A model generated the notes under the pieces. It did not search any database, was not told the origin of the DNA, and saw only the letters and a program-made list of their open reading frames with translations. DNA of 64,000 nucleotides, taken from positions 1-64,000 of the forward strand of contig CAWUUH010000001.1 in the NCBI GenBank assembly GCA_963925735.1. The letters are read 5' to 3'. Source of the stretch: UBA4582 sp013204195. Its GTDB lineage: Bacteria > Pseudomonadota > Gammaproteobacteria > Pseudomonadales > Azotimanducaceae. The translations under genes were made by a program, and so were the position numbers. Shown in pieces: positions 24,390 through 33,394 of the stretch. Each line of letters starts with the position of its first letter. Position 1 is the stretch's first letter.

Positions 24390-25544
24390 ATGTCTGGTTT
24401 TACTGACCCATTGGTTTTGCTCGGTATCTTGGCGCTGCTAGTGGTTATTTCGGAGTGGCTAGTGGCGCATACCGCGCTACGGCATTTGGGTACCGCGTTA
24501 TTGGTGATTGTTCTGGCGGCCTTGATAGCCAATTTGGGGATTATTCCCGCCGCCTCTTCCGCCCCGCCACTGTACGATGGCATTTTTGCATTTCTGGCGC
24601 CTGTGGCGATATTTTTTCTGCTGCTTGAGGTTAACCTGCGAGACCTTAAGCGTGCCGGGCTACCGATGGTCTTTACCTTCTGTCTAGGGGCTCTTGGTAC
24701 CATCGTCGGCGTCTTGGTCGCCAGCCTGGTCGTTGGTAGTGAAGGCGCCTTTGGCGATCTCTATTACGCGATCAATGGTATGTTCACCGGTACCTTTATC
24801 GGTGGCAGCCTCAACTTTAATGCCATTGCGCTAAATTATGATGTGACCAAATCGGGTGAAATCTACGCTGGGGCCGTGGTGGTCGACAATATTTATACTA
24901 TGGTCTGGATGCTCGTGACCCTGGCGCTACCAAGAATATTTATGGCCGCAAAGCAGTTGGTGGGTAACGATGCTGTAGTTGATCTGCTCCATGTGCCCGA
25001 TACAGATGAGGCTACCGTGGCTCCCTGGGATCTCGCGGTATTGATGGCGCTCGGTTGTGTAGCCTTGGCGTTCGCTAATTTTTCGACGAATTGGTTGCTT
25101 GTTCAGGGGATCAATCTGCCGATGATTATTATCCTGTCGACTGTTGCCTTGGTCTTGGCACAGTTTCCTGCCATCGGCGCCCTGCGTGGCAGTCGAACGA
25201 TTGGCTTGTTCGGCGTTTACCTGTTTCTCGCTGTAATCGGTGCCTATGCCGAGTTCTCGGCGCTGGCAAATATTGGCAATCTTGCTTACTCGTTAGTATT
25301 GTTCGTGGGCATCATACTTACCGTACACGGTGTGATCATCTTTGGCGTGGGCCGTCTCTTCCGGCAAGATTGGGAGTTGCTGGCGATCGTGTCGCAGGCC
25401 AATATTGGCGGGCAAACAACAGCCATCGCCTTGTGTCGGACTTTCAACCGACCTGAGTTGTTTTTACCGGCGATTCTTATCGGCAGCTTGGGCAATGGCG
25501 TAGGTACCTATGTCGGTTTCCTAGTCGCAGAGTTCAGCCGTTGA
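24390..25544 (+). CDS. DUF819-family integral membrane protein
   Basis: A 384-residue polytopic membrane protein with about ten hydrophobic segments. The opening PLVLLGILALLVVISEWL, the paired motif MFTGTFIGGSLNFNAIAL and the later VSQANIGGQTTAIAL repeat are typical of DUF819 (YjcL-like). The two inverted-repeat-like halves suggest a transporter. The ATG at 24390 follows GAGAAG and begins the first membrane helix; the frame upstream is not membrane-like. The substrate is unknown. Confidence 0.82.
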   Translation: MSGFTDPLVLLGILALLVVISEWLVAHTALRHLGTALLVIVLAALIANLGIIPAASSAPPLYDGIFAFLAPVAIFFLLLEVNLRDLKRAGLPMVFTFCLGALGTIVGVLVASLVVGSEGAFGDLYYAINGMFTGTFIGGSLNFNAIALNYDVTKSGEIYAGAVVVDNIYTMVWMLVTLALPRIFMAAKQLVGNDAVVDLLHVPDTDEATVAPWDLAVLMALGCVALAFANFSTNWLLVQGINLPMIIILSTVALVLAQFPAIGALRGSRTIGLFGVYLFLAVIGAYAEFSALANIGNLAYSLVLFVGIILTVHGVIIFGVGRLFRQDWELLAIVSQANIGGQTTAIALCRTFNRPELFLPAILIGSLGNGVGTYVGFLVAEFSR

Positions 25545-25619
25545 GGCGCAGTTAGCGGGAGGGTGGGTCAAAAATCGGGCCAAGAGAAGCGTCTGTAGCG
25601 CTGCCATGACCCAGTAATG

Positions 25620-26174
25620 TTAGATTGCCAGATCGAACACGTAGATGTCGGAACCATCTCGCCTGAGTTTAGTTGAGTTCGTAAGACGTGCATCTCTGGC
25701 GCGTGAATTATCCGCCTTACGGACTATCAGAATGGCGGTCGTATTGGGTTCCTGGTCAACGGATGTGGGTAGATGCAGGCGTCGTTCAGGGGTGATAGCA
25801 TCGAGTTTGCCGTCGTAAAACACAACGTAAGCCATGGATGAGGGCTGAATGCGACTGCCTGTTGTGAAAGATGGGTGGCTAGCCATGGCCGCGATACCCA
25901 GTGCCAGGGCTGCCAGCCGCCCGTCGGGAAAGGATCGGTTCTCAATGATGTCATTGAATATCATATTGCTGCCCCGGACCTTACCTTTGACTTCGTAGTA
26001 AGCCATGTAGGGGGTCTCGAGCACTGCCTTGGCCTCTTGATCCCCTAGCAGGCTGTCGATCAATTTGTTGGGTACCTCGTCGTTGCCTTCCAGGGTATTG
26101 GGCTCGAAGCTGGCGTTGGCGAAAGACACGCTGGAATATATCAGAAACGCAAAGACCGCTATTGATCGCTTCAT
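25620..26174 (-). CDS. Exported protein of unknown function
   Basis: A 184-residue protein with a signal peptide (MKRSIAVFAFLIYSSVSFANA). The mature part has no motif I recognise; it contains mixed alpha/beta stretches such as PYMAYYEVKGKVRGSN and TTAILIVRKADNSRARDARL. The ATG at 26174 is preferred over the GTG at 26186 because it places the charged MKR directly before the hydrophobic core. The 296 bases upstream hold no gene; a palindrome GGCCCA-A-TGGGCC at 26304-26316 is the only notable sequence there. Confidence 0.6.
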   Translation of the reverse strand: MKRSIAVFAFLIYSSVSFANASFEPNTLEGNDEVPNKLIDSLLGDQEAKAVLETPYMAYYEVKGKVRGSNMIFNDIIENRSFPDGRLAALALGIAAMASHPSFTTGSRIQPSSMAYVVFYDGKLDAITPERRLHLPTSVDQEPNTTAILIVRKADNSRARDARLTNSTKLRRDGSDIYVFDLAI

Positions 26175-26470
26175 GTTATGGCTCACTGTTCGTTGGTGAA
26201 TTATGTGTGGACGACTGTTCCTACCAACCTGTACCGCGTGACCTCAGCGCAGAAACAGCGTCTTAGTCCACAGTGGCGAGATAACCTGCGTGGCGCTTAT
26301 TCTGGCCCAATGGGCCGTTCGATACAGGTATTTCCGATGAGTCGAGCGTTCGCGTAGTTAAGATGCGAAGGGTCGCAAACTCTGACCGTAAAAACTTAAT
26401 TGGATACTATTCCGCAACGAACTGCCTGGGGTCGCGGGGGTGTGGTTTCCTACAAGCGGTTCGTCAAATA

Positions 26471-27382
26471 CTAGCCGCGAATGGCTTTGATCGTGCTTTG
26501 GGCCCATTCTTCGCTGAGATCCCATAGCCGCGTCGCTACCGTCTCATCAGCGGCTTGCGCTGACATGGTTGCTGGTTGGCAATGGGAGAAGTATAGACCG
26601 GCGATCTTCTTGGGATTGCTCTCAACCGCACAATACACGGTGGTCGCCGCACCTTGGTTGGCATTTTTGGTCAAGGGGCTGATGAGCTTCATCAGGGTTC
26701 GCATGAAAGCAGAGCCACGGCCGATGTCTGTCGTCACAAGCGTGCCAGGATGCAATGAACAGGCGCTCAAACCTTGTTTGGCATAACGTCGCTGCAGCTC
26801 GTTTGCCATCAGTACATTGGCCAGCTTGGCCTGGCCGTAGGCTGTCCAAGTACGAAATGTCTCTCGCGTCAATGGAAACCGGTTGAAGTCGAGTGTCTTC
26901 GGCGCCCGATGGGACTCGCTTGAGACCATGACAACTCGAGATTCCAGCGCGTTAAGTAGGCGCGGCATCAGCAGTTTGGTCAGCAGGAAGTGCCCAAAGT
27001 GACAGACGCCTACCGTCTGCTCCAGACCTTCGCGAGTTGGCTGGAAGTCAGTGCTGATAAGGCCAGCATTGCAGATCAAGATGTCGATTTTCTCAGCGTC
27101 GAGCTTTTCTGAAAACGCGATGATACTGCTCGCGCTGGCCAGATCCAGCGGCAGAAATTCAACCTGGCAATTCGGGTGTAACTGCCGCGTTTTCAGCACC
27201 GCGGCTTGGCCTGTGGTCGCCGACCGACAGGCGAAAATCACATAGGCCCCGGCTGCTGCCAGAGATCTGGCGGTCTCAAAGCCGATGCCTGTGTTGGCGC
27301 CTGTCACGATCGCGAGTTTGTCCGATAAGTCTAGACTGGCGACGATCTGGTCGGCAGAGGTATTGGCGTTAAGTACGGGCAT
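26471..27382 (-). CDS. Short-chain dehydrogenase/reductase, retinol-dehydrogenase-like
   Basis: A 303-residue SDR. The NAD(P) motif is TGANTGIG after a short N-terminal extension, then ICNAG for the central strand, Ser in VMVSSESHR and the catalytic Y-G-Q-A-K. The CRSATTGQAA stretch after strand 2 favours NADP. The overall order resembles WWOX/retinol dehydrogenase-type SDRs acting on lipophilic alcohols. ATG 27382 begins the domain; the longer frame is unlikely. Confidence 0.88.
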   Translation of the reverse strand: MPVLNANTSADQIVASLDLSDKLAIVTGANTGIGFETARSLAAAGAYVIFACRSATTGQAAVLKTRQLHPNCQVEFLPLDLASASSIIAFSEKLDAEKIDILICNAGLISTDFQPTREGLEQTVGVCHFGHFLLTKLLMPRLLNALESRVVMVSSESHRAPKTLDFNRFPLTRETFRTWTAYGQAKLANVLMANELQRRYAKQGLSACSLHPGTLVTTDIGRGSAFMRTLMKLISPLTKNANQGAATTVYCAVESNPKKIAGLYFSHCQPATMSAQAADETVATRLWDLSEEWAQSTIKAIRG

Positions 27383-27681
27383 TCTGTTCTCTGAGTCACG
27401 CAAAGGCGCCAGCTTAATAGTTACTGGGGCGCAATTGCAACGTTGGCTCATTGGCGAAGAGCGCCCGAGGGCGGCTGACGCACTGGTTGATCAGCAACGG
27501 TGGGTTTATAATCTCTGCTTAGCAGTGAGGGAATGTACATGGCGACTCTTTCAAAAGGCAGCTCTATCGCCGTGACAAGTACGGCAGGATTTATCGGTGG
27601 TTGGGTGGCTCACCTTTTGCCTCATCAGCGTTACCTGGCAAAAACCTGGGTTGCGGGCAGGATTTTACGTGGAGTGGGCCA

Positions 27682-28962
27682 ATGAATGCCAGAGTCGTCA
27701 CATCAGCGAGCACCAAAGACGCTGACGTTTTAGTGATTGGTGCCGGTGTCATGGGTATGACCATTGCCCAGCGATTGCTCGAAGCCGGTCGCTCCGTTTT
27801 ATTAGTGGACCCGTCTGAGCCGGGCAGTGGTGCTTCTTACGGCAATGCGGGCACCATTGCAGACTATGCGATTATGCCCGTGGGTTCTCCTGCGGTGCTG
27901 CGCAATTTACCCGCATTGTTGTTTGATAAAAATAGCCCGCTGTCGATTCGTAGGGCGGCACTGTTTACGCTGGCCCCCTGGTTGGTTAGGTTCTTTTTTC
28001 AGTCGTTTCCGGGCGCAACTCAAGCGAATGTTCAGGCTTTGGCGAATATTCTGGCTGATGCGGCTCCTCGTTGGCGGGCGTTGGCGGAGCAGATTGGTGT
28101 CCAGTCGTTGGTCCGAGCCCGTGGTTGCTTCTATCTTTATGAAGATCTGGCGAGCTTCGATCGGGGCAAGCAAGATATTGCCTTTCGCCGGTCGATGGGT
28201 ATTAACGGTGAGATGCTGAGCCCCCAGGAATTGGGTCAATTAGAACCGAAGCTGCCAGAAATCGGTGGTGGTGCTGCCTATTTTCCGGACGCTATATTCT
28301 TAAGTGATCCGGGTCAGGTGATGGCGCGACTGTCTCAGTTCATCCAGGCTGCCGGCGTTGAGTTCCATCAAGCGGCCGCTCTGCGCATTGAGCGGCAGTC
28401 AGGCGGCGTGCGGGTGGTGCTGGCAGACAAGTCGATCGTTCGCGCTCGACAGGTTGTGATTGCGGCCGGGGCCCATTCCCGTGACTTGGCAAAACAGGCG
28501 GGGGATCGCATACCCCTGGATACCGAGCGCGGCTATCATCTTGAATATGACCTTGCCGAACCCCTGTTACAGCGACCGGCGTGCGCCAATGCCCAGGGCT
28601 TTTATATGTGTCCCATGACGGGCAGGTTGCGGGTGGCGGGTACGGTTGAACTGGGCGGCTTGAGTCCGACACCGTCACAGCACCGACTGGATACTTTGGA
28701 ACGCGGGATTCAGCAGTATTTTCCAAACTTGGGAAAACCCAGCCGAACCTGGCTGGGTTTTCGACCTTCCATTCCCGACAGTCGGCCCGTGATTTCAGCC
28801 TCTCGTTCAGGTAACGATGTGGTCTATGCCTTCGGTCACGGCCATATTGGCCTGACCCTCGCGCCCGTTACGGCGGCGATGGTCACTGCGCTGATCACCG
28901 GTGATACCTCACCGGTCAGTCTTGAAGACTTCTCAGCCCAGCGATTCCGAGGACCTTTTTAA
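27682..28962 (+). CDS. FAD-dependent oxidoreductase, D-amino-acid dehydrogenase (DadA)-like
   Basis: A 426-residue DAO-family flavoprotein. The FAD Rossmann motif is VLVIGAGVMGMTIAQRLLEAG with ribose acid LLVD, followed by ASYGNAGTIADYA, the DadA-type block. The C-terminal FAD loop GHGHIGLTLAP is intact. The enzyme would oxidise a D-amino acid or related amine, probably passing electrons to the respiratory chain. GGAG lies 8 bases before the ATG. Its stop is six bases from that of the convergent monooxygenase. Confidence 0.87.
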   Translation: MNARVVTSASTKDADVLVIGAGVMGMTIAQRLLEAGRSVLLVDPSEPGSGASYGNAGTIADYAIMPVGSPAVLRNLPALLFDKNSPLSIRRAALFTLAPWLVRFFFQSFPGATQANVQALANILADAAPRWRALAEQIGVQSLVRARGCFYLYEDLASFDRGKQDIAFRRSMGINGEMLSPQELGQLEPKLPEIGGGAAYFPDAIFLSDPGQVMARLSQFIQAAGVEFHQAAALRIERQSGGVRVVLADKSIVRARQVVIAAGAHSRDLAKQAGDRIPLDTERGYHLEYDLAEPLLQRPACANAQGFYMCPMTGRLRVAGTVELGGLSPTPSQHRLDTLERGIQQYFPNLGKPSRTWLGFRPSIPDSRPVISASRSGNDVVYAFGHGHIGLTLAPVTAAMVTALITGDTSPVSLEDFSAQRFRGPF

Positions 28963-28968
28963 GGTTGC

Positions 28969-30465
28969 CTAAGCAACCTTGGTCCTGGGTGCCGGATTAT
29001 CAAAGTTGAGCACGCCGTCATCCAGGGGTGCGACGGGTAAGATATCCTTTTCCGCATAGTAATCCTGGCTGTTAATCCAAGGACCGACATCGCTTTGCCG
29101 TGGCAACCGTGGTCCGCCCCGTTGTATATAGCCAGGTGCAAAGTCATCGGTGTTGATGAAACCCTTGCCGTTCATGCCTTGATCTTCGGGTCGCAGGCGC
29201 GGCGTCACCTGACGCACGCCCTGTTCATCCATGTGATTCAATACACGACAGATGTAGTGCGCGATCATATCTGAGCGCATGGTCCATGAAGTACGAATGT
29301 AGCCAAAAATCCAAGCCAGATTAGGAATGTCAGAGACCATGACGCCGCGGTAAGTCCAGCGTTCCGGTAGATCGACTTTTTTACCGTCGATATCAAAGGC
29401 GATGTTGCCCAAGCCGCAGAGTTCAATGCCTGTAGCACTGACAATAATGTCTGCCTCGATGATCTCGCCAGATTTTAGCAAAATACCATTTTCGACGAAG
29501 CGGTCAATATGATCGGTGACCATGGAGGCTTTGCCGGACTTGATGGCCTTGAATAGATCGCCGTCGGGTAACAGGCAAAGACGCTGCTTCCAGGGGTCAT
29601 ACTCGGGTGTGAAATGGGTTTTGACATCGTAGCCCTCGGGCAATTCAGCGGCAACCAGATCCACCAGTTCAGTTTTCGTGGCCGCAGGATCCGCCATCGA
29701 CCGGGCAGTAATGTCCTCGCCAAATGCCAGCGCCTGGCGTTTTTTGATGCCGTGAATCCAATCCAGCGGCACATCCAGTGCGCGGAGTTCCTCAATCATG
29801 GGTTCCTCTACCGAGTTGTCCATAGAGACGTAATAACTGGGTGAACGTTGTAACTGTGTCACATGGGCCACCTTGTCGGCGACCGCCGGGACGATCGTCG
29901 CCGCTGTTGCGCCTGAGCCGATAACCACCATCCGCTTGCCGGTATAGTCGAGATCGTCTGGCCACTGTTGCGGGTGAACGATGGTGCCCTTGAAGGTATC
30001 TTCGCCAGGAAAGTCAGGTTTATAACCGCCGGCATAGTCGTAGTAGCCTTGGCACATAAATAAGAAGTTGCCCGTAATCCTGACTTGGCTGTCGTCGCCA
30101 CGGGTGGCGATGACCTGCCAGCAGGCATCTTCAGTAGACCAGGAGGCCGTGTTAACCCAGTGGTTGAAGCGAATGTTGGGGGTCAGGTCATTTTCCTCGA
30201 CCACTTCGTTGAGGTACCGAAGAATTTCATCTGCGGTGGCGATGGGTTGTCCATGCCAAGGTTTGAAATCGTAACCAAAGGTATACAGATCACTGTCAGA
30301 ACGGATGCCAGGATAGCGAAATAGATCCCAGGTCCCGCCGATCGCGGCGCGGCCTTCTAAAATCACGTAATCTTTGCCCGGGCATTCTCTTTGCAGATGG
30401 CAAGCAGCGCCAATGCCAGAGATGCCGGCGCCAACGATAATGACGTCATGGTGTTCAGTTTGCAT
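28969..30465 (-). CDS. Flavin-dependent monooxygenase, Baeyer-Villiger type
   Basis: A 498-residue FAD/NADPH monooxygenase. The FAD motif is IIVGAGISGIGAACHLQ, and the NADPH Rossmann motif is MVVIGSGATAATIVPAVA. Between them lies F-K-G-T-I-V-H-P-Q-Q-W-P, which fits the Baeyer-Villiger fingerprint FxGxxxHxxxW/P. WDLFRYPGIRSDSDLYTFGY near residue 48 is also typical. Such enzymes convert ketones to esters or lactones. A neighbouring hydrolase gene (class C type, downstream in transcription order upstream) could open the ester, though the link is speculative. Confidence 0.9.
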   Translation of the reverse strand: MQTEHHDVIIVGAGISGIGAACHLQRECPGKDYVILEGRAAIGGTWDLFRYPGIRSDSDLYTFGYDFKPWHGQPIATADEILRYLNEVVEENDLTPNIRFNHWVNTASWSTEDACWQVIATRGDDSQVRITGNFLFMCQGYYDYAGGYKPDFPGEDTFKGTIVHPQQWPDDLDYTGKRMVVIGSGATAATIVPAVADKVAHVTQLQRSPSYYVSMDNSVEEPMIEELRALDVPLDWIHGIKKRQALAFGEDITARSMADPAATKTELVDLVAAELPEGYDVKTHFTPEYDPWKQRLCLLPDGDLFKAIKSGKASMVTDHIDRFVENGILLKSGEIIEADIIVSATGIELCGLGNIAFDIDGKKVDLPERWTYRGVMVSDIPNLAWIFGYIRTSWTMRSDMIAHYICRVLNHMDEQGVRQVTPRLRPEDQGMNGKGFINTDDFAPGYIQRGGPRLPRQSDVGPWINSQDYYAEKDILPVAPLDDGVLNFDNPAPRTKVA

Positions 30466-30673
30466 GGCTATGCCTCTTTTTTGTGCAAATTATAAAGCCA
30501 GTGATGGTCGCCTCGAGTCAAGAATGCTGTGTATTTGAGGCGGCCATTGAGCCATTGAATAAAACACGTTCTGGGTTTCAGCGCAAGCGCTTGGCGCTAG
30601 GCCCGTATCTCAGCGATGGGTGCCACCTGCAGCCAGAGTTTGGCGACTCGGGTTTGGCGAGAGAGGGCGGTCA

Positions 30674-31948
30674 TTAACCCGCAATTTGATATGCCAGTGC
30701 CTTGAATTCATGACTGAAAGGATGCCAGAAACCGGGCATTCGCTGAGTTGAACACATTCCGGTGATGCCCGCTGTGGGCGCCATCCAAGAATGGGTGCCA
30801 GCCATGCCACCCCAGTGATATTCGTCTTGAGCGCCGGCCGGATCATGGCTTTGGAGCGTGTTCCGTAAAGCAAAGCCGAGTCCAAATACCGTGCCTGGCA
30901 TGGCCCACATGGGAAATGCCACGCCAACACCTTCGGCCAGTTGGTTGGTGCGCATGAGCTTCAGAGTTTCCGGCTTCAGTATTCGTGCACCTTGCCACTC
31001 ACCCTCATTGACGATCATGCGAATGAAGGTCATATAGTCACTCATGGTGGAGACCAGGCCACCGCCGCCCATCAGCAACGCCCGTTGGCTGTTGTATTGG
31101 CCGGTTCGCGGGTCATCGACCTTAGTCATGCCAGGCTTTGTCGGGTCGAACGGGTCCTTGGGTGCATACATGGTAATAAATCGATCAGCCTTTTCTGGTG
31201 GAACCCAAAAGTCCGTGTCCACCATAGCGAGGGGCGTGAAGATGCGTTGCGCGAGAAAGTGGTCGAAGCGCTGGCCGCTCAGTACCTCAACCAGTCGCGC
31301 GCAGACGTCGGTGGCGACGGAATAGCGCCAGCTTGTGCCGGGGTGATAGGCCAGTGGCAATTGGCTGACACGGTGGCAAAACTCTTCGAGATCGATACTG
31401 AAATCCCCGAGGACGTTCAAGCCGCCACTGCCGTAAGCTCGGTCGACAACTGAGTCTGGTTCGATGAAACCGTAACTGAAGCCGGCACTGTGGCTCAGAA
31501 TATGTTTAATCAGAATAGGGCTGGCTGCGGCCTCTACATCGTCTGCTGAAGTGGCGTCAGCCAGCAATACCCGTGGATTAGCAAATTCCGGCATATATTT
31601 TGCCAGCTCATCATCAAGGCTAAATTTGCCGTCTTCATACAGCATCATCAAGGCGACAGAGGTGACGAGCTTGGTATTCGAGTACATGCGATAGATGGCG
31701 TCGTGGGTCAGTGGTGCCCCGGTTTCCTTATCCATGACGCCAAAGGTTGTGTAATCCAAAATGTCGGTGCCGCGCATGACAATAGTGCTGGCGCAGGCCA
31801 GTAGATCCTTGTCGATATAGGCTTGCATGCTGGCATGTAAGGGAGAGAAGTCCAGGTCGTGATCCTTCGTCGTCAAAATAGTCGAGGTTGGGGTGTTGAT
31901 AGCAAGTTCTCCAGTGAAGTGTTGGGTCAGCAGCGGGCAATAGACCAC
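30674..31948 (-). CDS. Serine hydrolase, class C beta-lactamase/EstB family
   Basis: A 424-residue beta-lactamase-fold enzyme. The S-x-x-K nucleophile is in RMYSNTKLVTS and the Tyr motif is Y-S-V in WRYSVATDVCARL. The WGGMAGTHSW segment near the C-terminus fits the KTG-equivalent H-x-G loop of family VIII esterases. No signal peptide is clear, so a cytoplasmic esterase is more likely than a resistance enzyme. The start is a GTG; ATG within MQAYIDKD is an alternative. The 208 bases to the monooxygenase gene hold nothing recognisable. Confidence 0.84.
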   Translation of the reverse strand: MVYCPLLTQHFTGELAINTPTSTILTTKDHDLDFSPLHASMQAYIDKDLLACASTIVMRGTDILDYTTFGVMDKETGAPLTHDAIYRMYSNTKLVTSVALMMLYEDGKFSLDDELAKYMPEFANPRVLLADATSADDVEAAASPILIKHILSHSAGFSYGFIEPDSVVDRAYGSGGLNVLGDFSIDLEEFCHRVSQLPLAYHPGTSWRYSVATDVCARLVEVLSGQRFDHFLAQRIFTPLAMVDTDFWVPPEKADRFITMYAPKDPFDPTKPGMTKVDDPRTGQYNSQRALLMGGGGLVSTMSDYMTFIRMIVNEGEWQGARILKPETLKLMRTNQLAEGVGVAFPMWAMPGTVFGLGFALRNTLQSHDPAGAQDEYHWGGMAGTHSWMAPTAGITGMCSTQRMPGFWHPFSHEFKALAYQIAG

Positions 31949-32002
31949 GATTTTTGTCTATGGTCAAAACATCCCGAGTTTCGCGCCGGTCTGATAGACC
32001 TC

Positions 32003-32440
32003 TTAGTTGTTGGCGTCGGCGAAAACTGTGGTGGATTCAGGCTGGCTAAAGTCAGCGTACGCTGGCCGGGTGAGGGTGATGCTGCTGGCGGTCAATTGGA
32101 TGCCAATCGCTCCGGCAATATTGCCGGTGGTGCCGCTGATATAGGCCGGGCCTCCGCCGGGGGCCCGCGCGGCGGTGCCACCAAAGATGGCGACCCACTC
32201 ATTGAGGTTAGTGGGTAAGTTGGTGTTGCTGACTCCGAGTGCTTGTTTGACTTGCGCGTCCACGTAGGTCGATTTGGCCACTCGAACGGCCGCTGTATAG
32301 TTGGTGTTGACCCGGGCCATATTGGCGGTTGAGATATATTGCTGGTAGGCCGGCAGAGCGACGGCGGCCAGAATGCCAATAATAGCGATGACTATCATCA
32401 GTTCGATTAGGGTAAAACCTTGCTGCGATGTGTGACGCAT
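32003..32440 (-). CDS. pilA: Type IV major pilin-like protein (PilA)
   Basis: A 145-residue prepilin. The short basic leader ends Q-Q-G before F-T-L-I-E-L-M (cleavage after G, Glu at +5), followed by the hydrophobic helix MIVIAIIGILAAVALPAYQQY that drives pilus assembly. The C-terminal globular part lacks a clear Cys pair, unlike many pilins. The ATG at 32440 is chosen as the start of the leader. No other pil gene is near, so this is an orphan pilin, possibly a major subunit given its simple structure. Confidence 0.88.
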   Translation of the reverse strand: MRHTSQQGFTLIELMIVIAIIGILAAVALPAYQQYISTANMARVNTNYTAAVRVAKSTYVDAQVKQALGVSNTNLPTNLNEWVAIFGGTAARAPGGGPAYISGTTGNIAGAIGIQLTASSITLTRPAYADFSQPESTTVFADANN

Positions 32441-32632
32441 AGCGGTATTTCTCAAGGAGTTTGGGTTCTTGTCGAGATGAGATCGGCAAAGATGATGCCC
32501 AGATGAATCTGGCGTATCTATTTCATCGACCCCATTCCTCGCGACCATCTCATCAACATTAGTTTATGCCTGCTATTTCACAGTGGCCAGTTCTGAATGT
32601 CAGTTGTTCGGTTCAACAACTTAAATAAAGTC

Positions 32633-32647
32633 GCAAAATTCATACCA
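32633..32647 (-). promoter_or_regulatory. Candidate sigma-54 promoter for pilA
   Basis: On the minus strand TGGTATGAATTTTGC keeps the invariant GG and GC doublets ten bases apart. The -24 part deviates from TGGCAC at two positions. It lies about 190 bases before the pilA ATG, and pilA is sigma-54 dependent in several gammaproteobacteria. The rest of the 417 bases upstream of pilA holds no gene. Confidence 0.33.
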
Positions 32648-32857
32648 TTGCAGGGATGCTGCTGCTCATGGGGTTACTGGCACGGTTTTTAGGGCCGACG
32701 GCTTAGCCGGGCATCAACCGGATGTTCACCCAGCGGCAGGTGAGGTTCAGTTAACGTCAGGAAGCGCCGTTACGGGTCAGCTGTTAGCGGCGCTGGCATA
32801 AGCTGCTGACGGCGTAAGATCAAATCAATCCCGGTTAGTCGAGCTACCGCTAGCGTG

Positions 32858-33205
32858 TTATTGGCGGTCGACCATCAGCTCCAGATAATGCCATTTTTCA
32901 CTCAGCCTCTGCCAGTAGTAGAAGCGCGCAGAGTCGGTTTCAATGACATCGTCGTCTTCCACATGCACCACATGGCCCTCGGCTAACAGCCAAGCGTATT
33001 GCTCTACTGCGTAGGATATTTCCTCGATGATGGCGTAATTGAAGTTGATATCAAAGATGTCATAGCGCGTATCCACTGCGCGTTCCTGGGGATTGTGATT
33101 AAGCAGTTGCTTAATGGCCTGGCTTGCGCTGCCGGGAGATTCGACGCGGGCGAGGGAGTCCTGCAGTTCGCGACGGGTCATCAAGTTGAGACTTATGGTT
33201 TCCAT
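32858..33205 (-). CDS. Small protein of unknown function
   Basis: A 115-residue soluble protein, acidic in the middle (VVHVEDDDVIETDSARF), with amphipathic segments and aromatic residues near the end (YYWQRLSEKWHYLELM). I recognise no family. ATG 33205 (METISLNL) is preferred because the upstream part of the frame is a translation of a tandem repeat. It could encode a small regulatory or stress protein; there is no evidence for either. Confidence 0.55.
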   Translation of the reverse strand: METISLNLMTRRELQDSLARVESPGSASQAIKQLLNHNPQERAVDTRYDIFDINFNYAIIEEISYAVEQYAWLLAEGHVVHVEDDDVIETDSARFYYWQRLSEKWHYLELMVDRQ

Positions 33206-33320
33206 GGTTTGCGGTATCCAATAAATAAGTGGTGTGATGGATCTCGCTAAGCCATCACTCATTGATTTTGACGGTGCTGTTAATGGCTTGGTAAAAACGG
33301 GCAAGAGCGAAGAGTAAAGG

Positions 33321-33356
33321 CAGTCAATCAAGCAGTCAATCAAACAGTCAATGGTG
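33321..33356. repeat. 12-bp tandem repeat
   Basis: CAGTCAATCAAG, CAGTCAATCAAA and the diverged CAGTCAATGGTG follow each other directly, between the small protein gene and the peptide-binding protein gene. The repeat probably arose by slippage and may lie in a promoter or leader. Confidence 0.8.
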
Positions 33357-33394
33357 CAGCGTTGCTCAACATAGTGGGGTAGATCTGCGATTCG

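Noticed and set aside
31988..32000. A GGTCT-GAT-AGACC hairpin after pilA as a terminator
   Set aside because: Five base pairs and no T-run; too weak to call.
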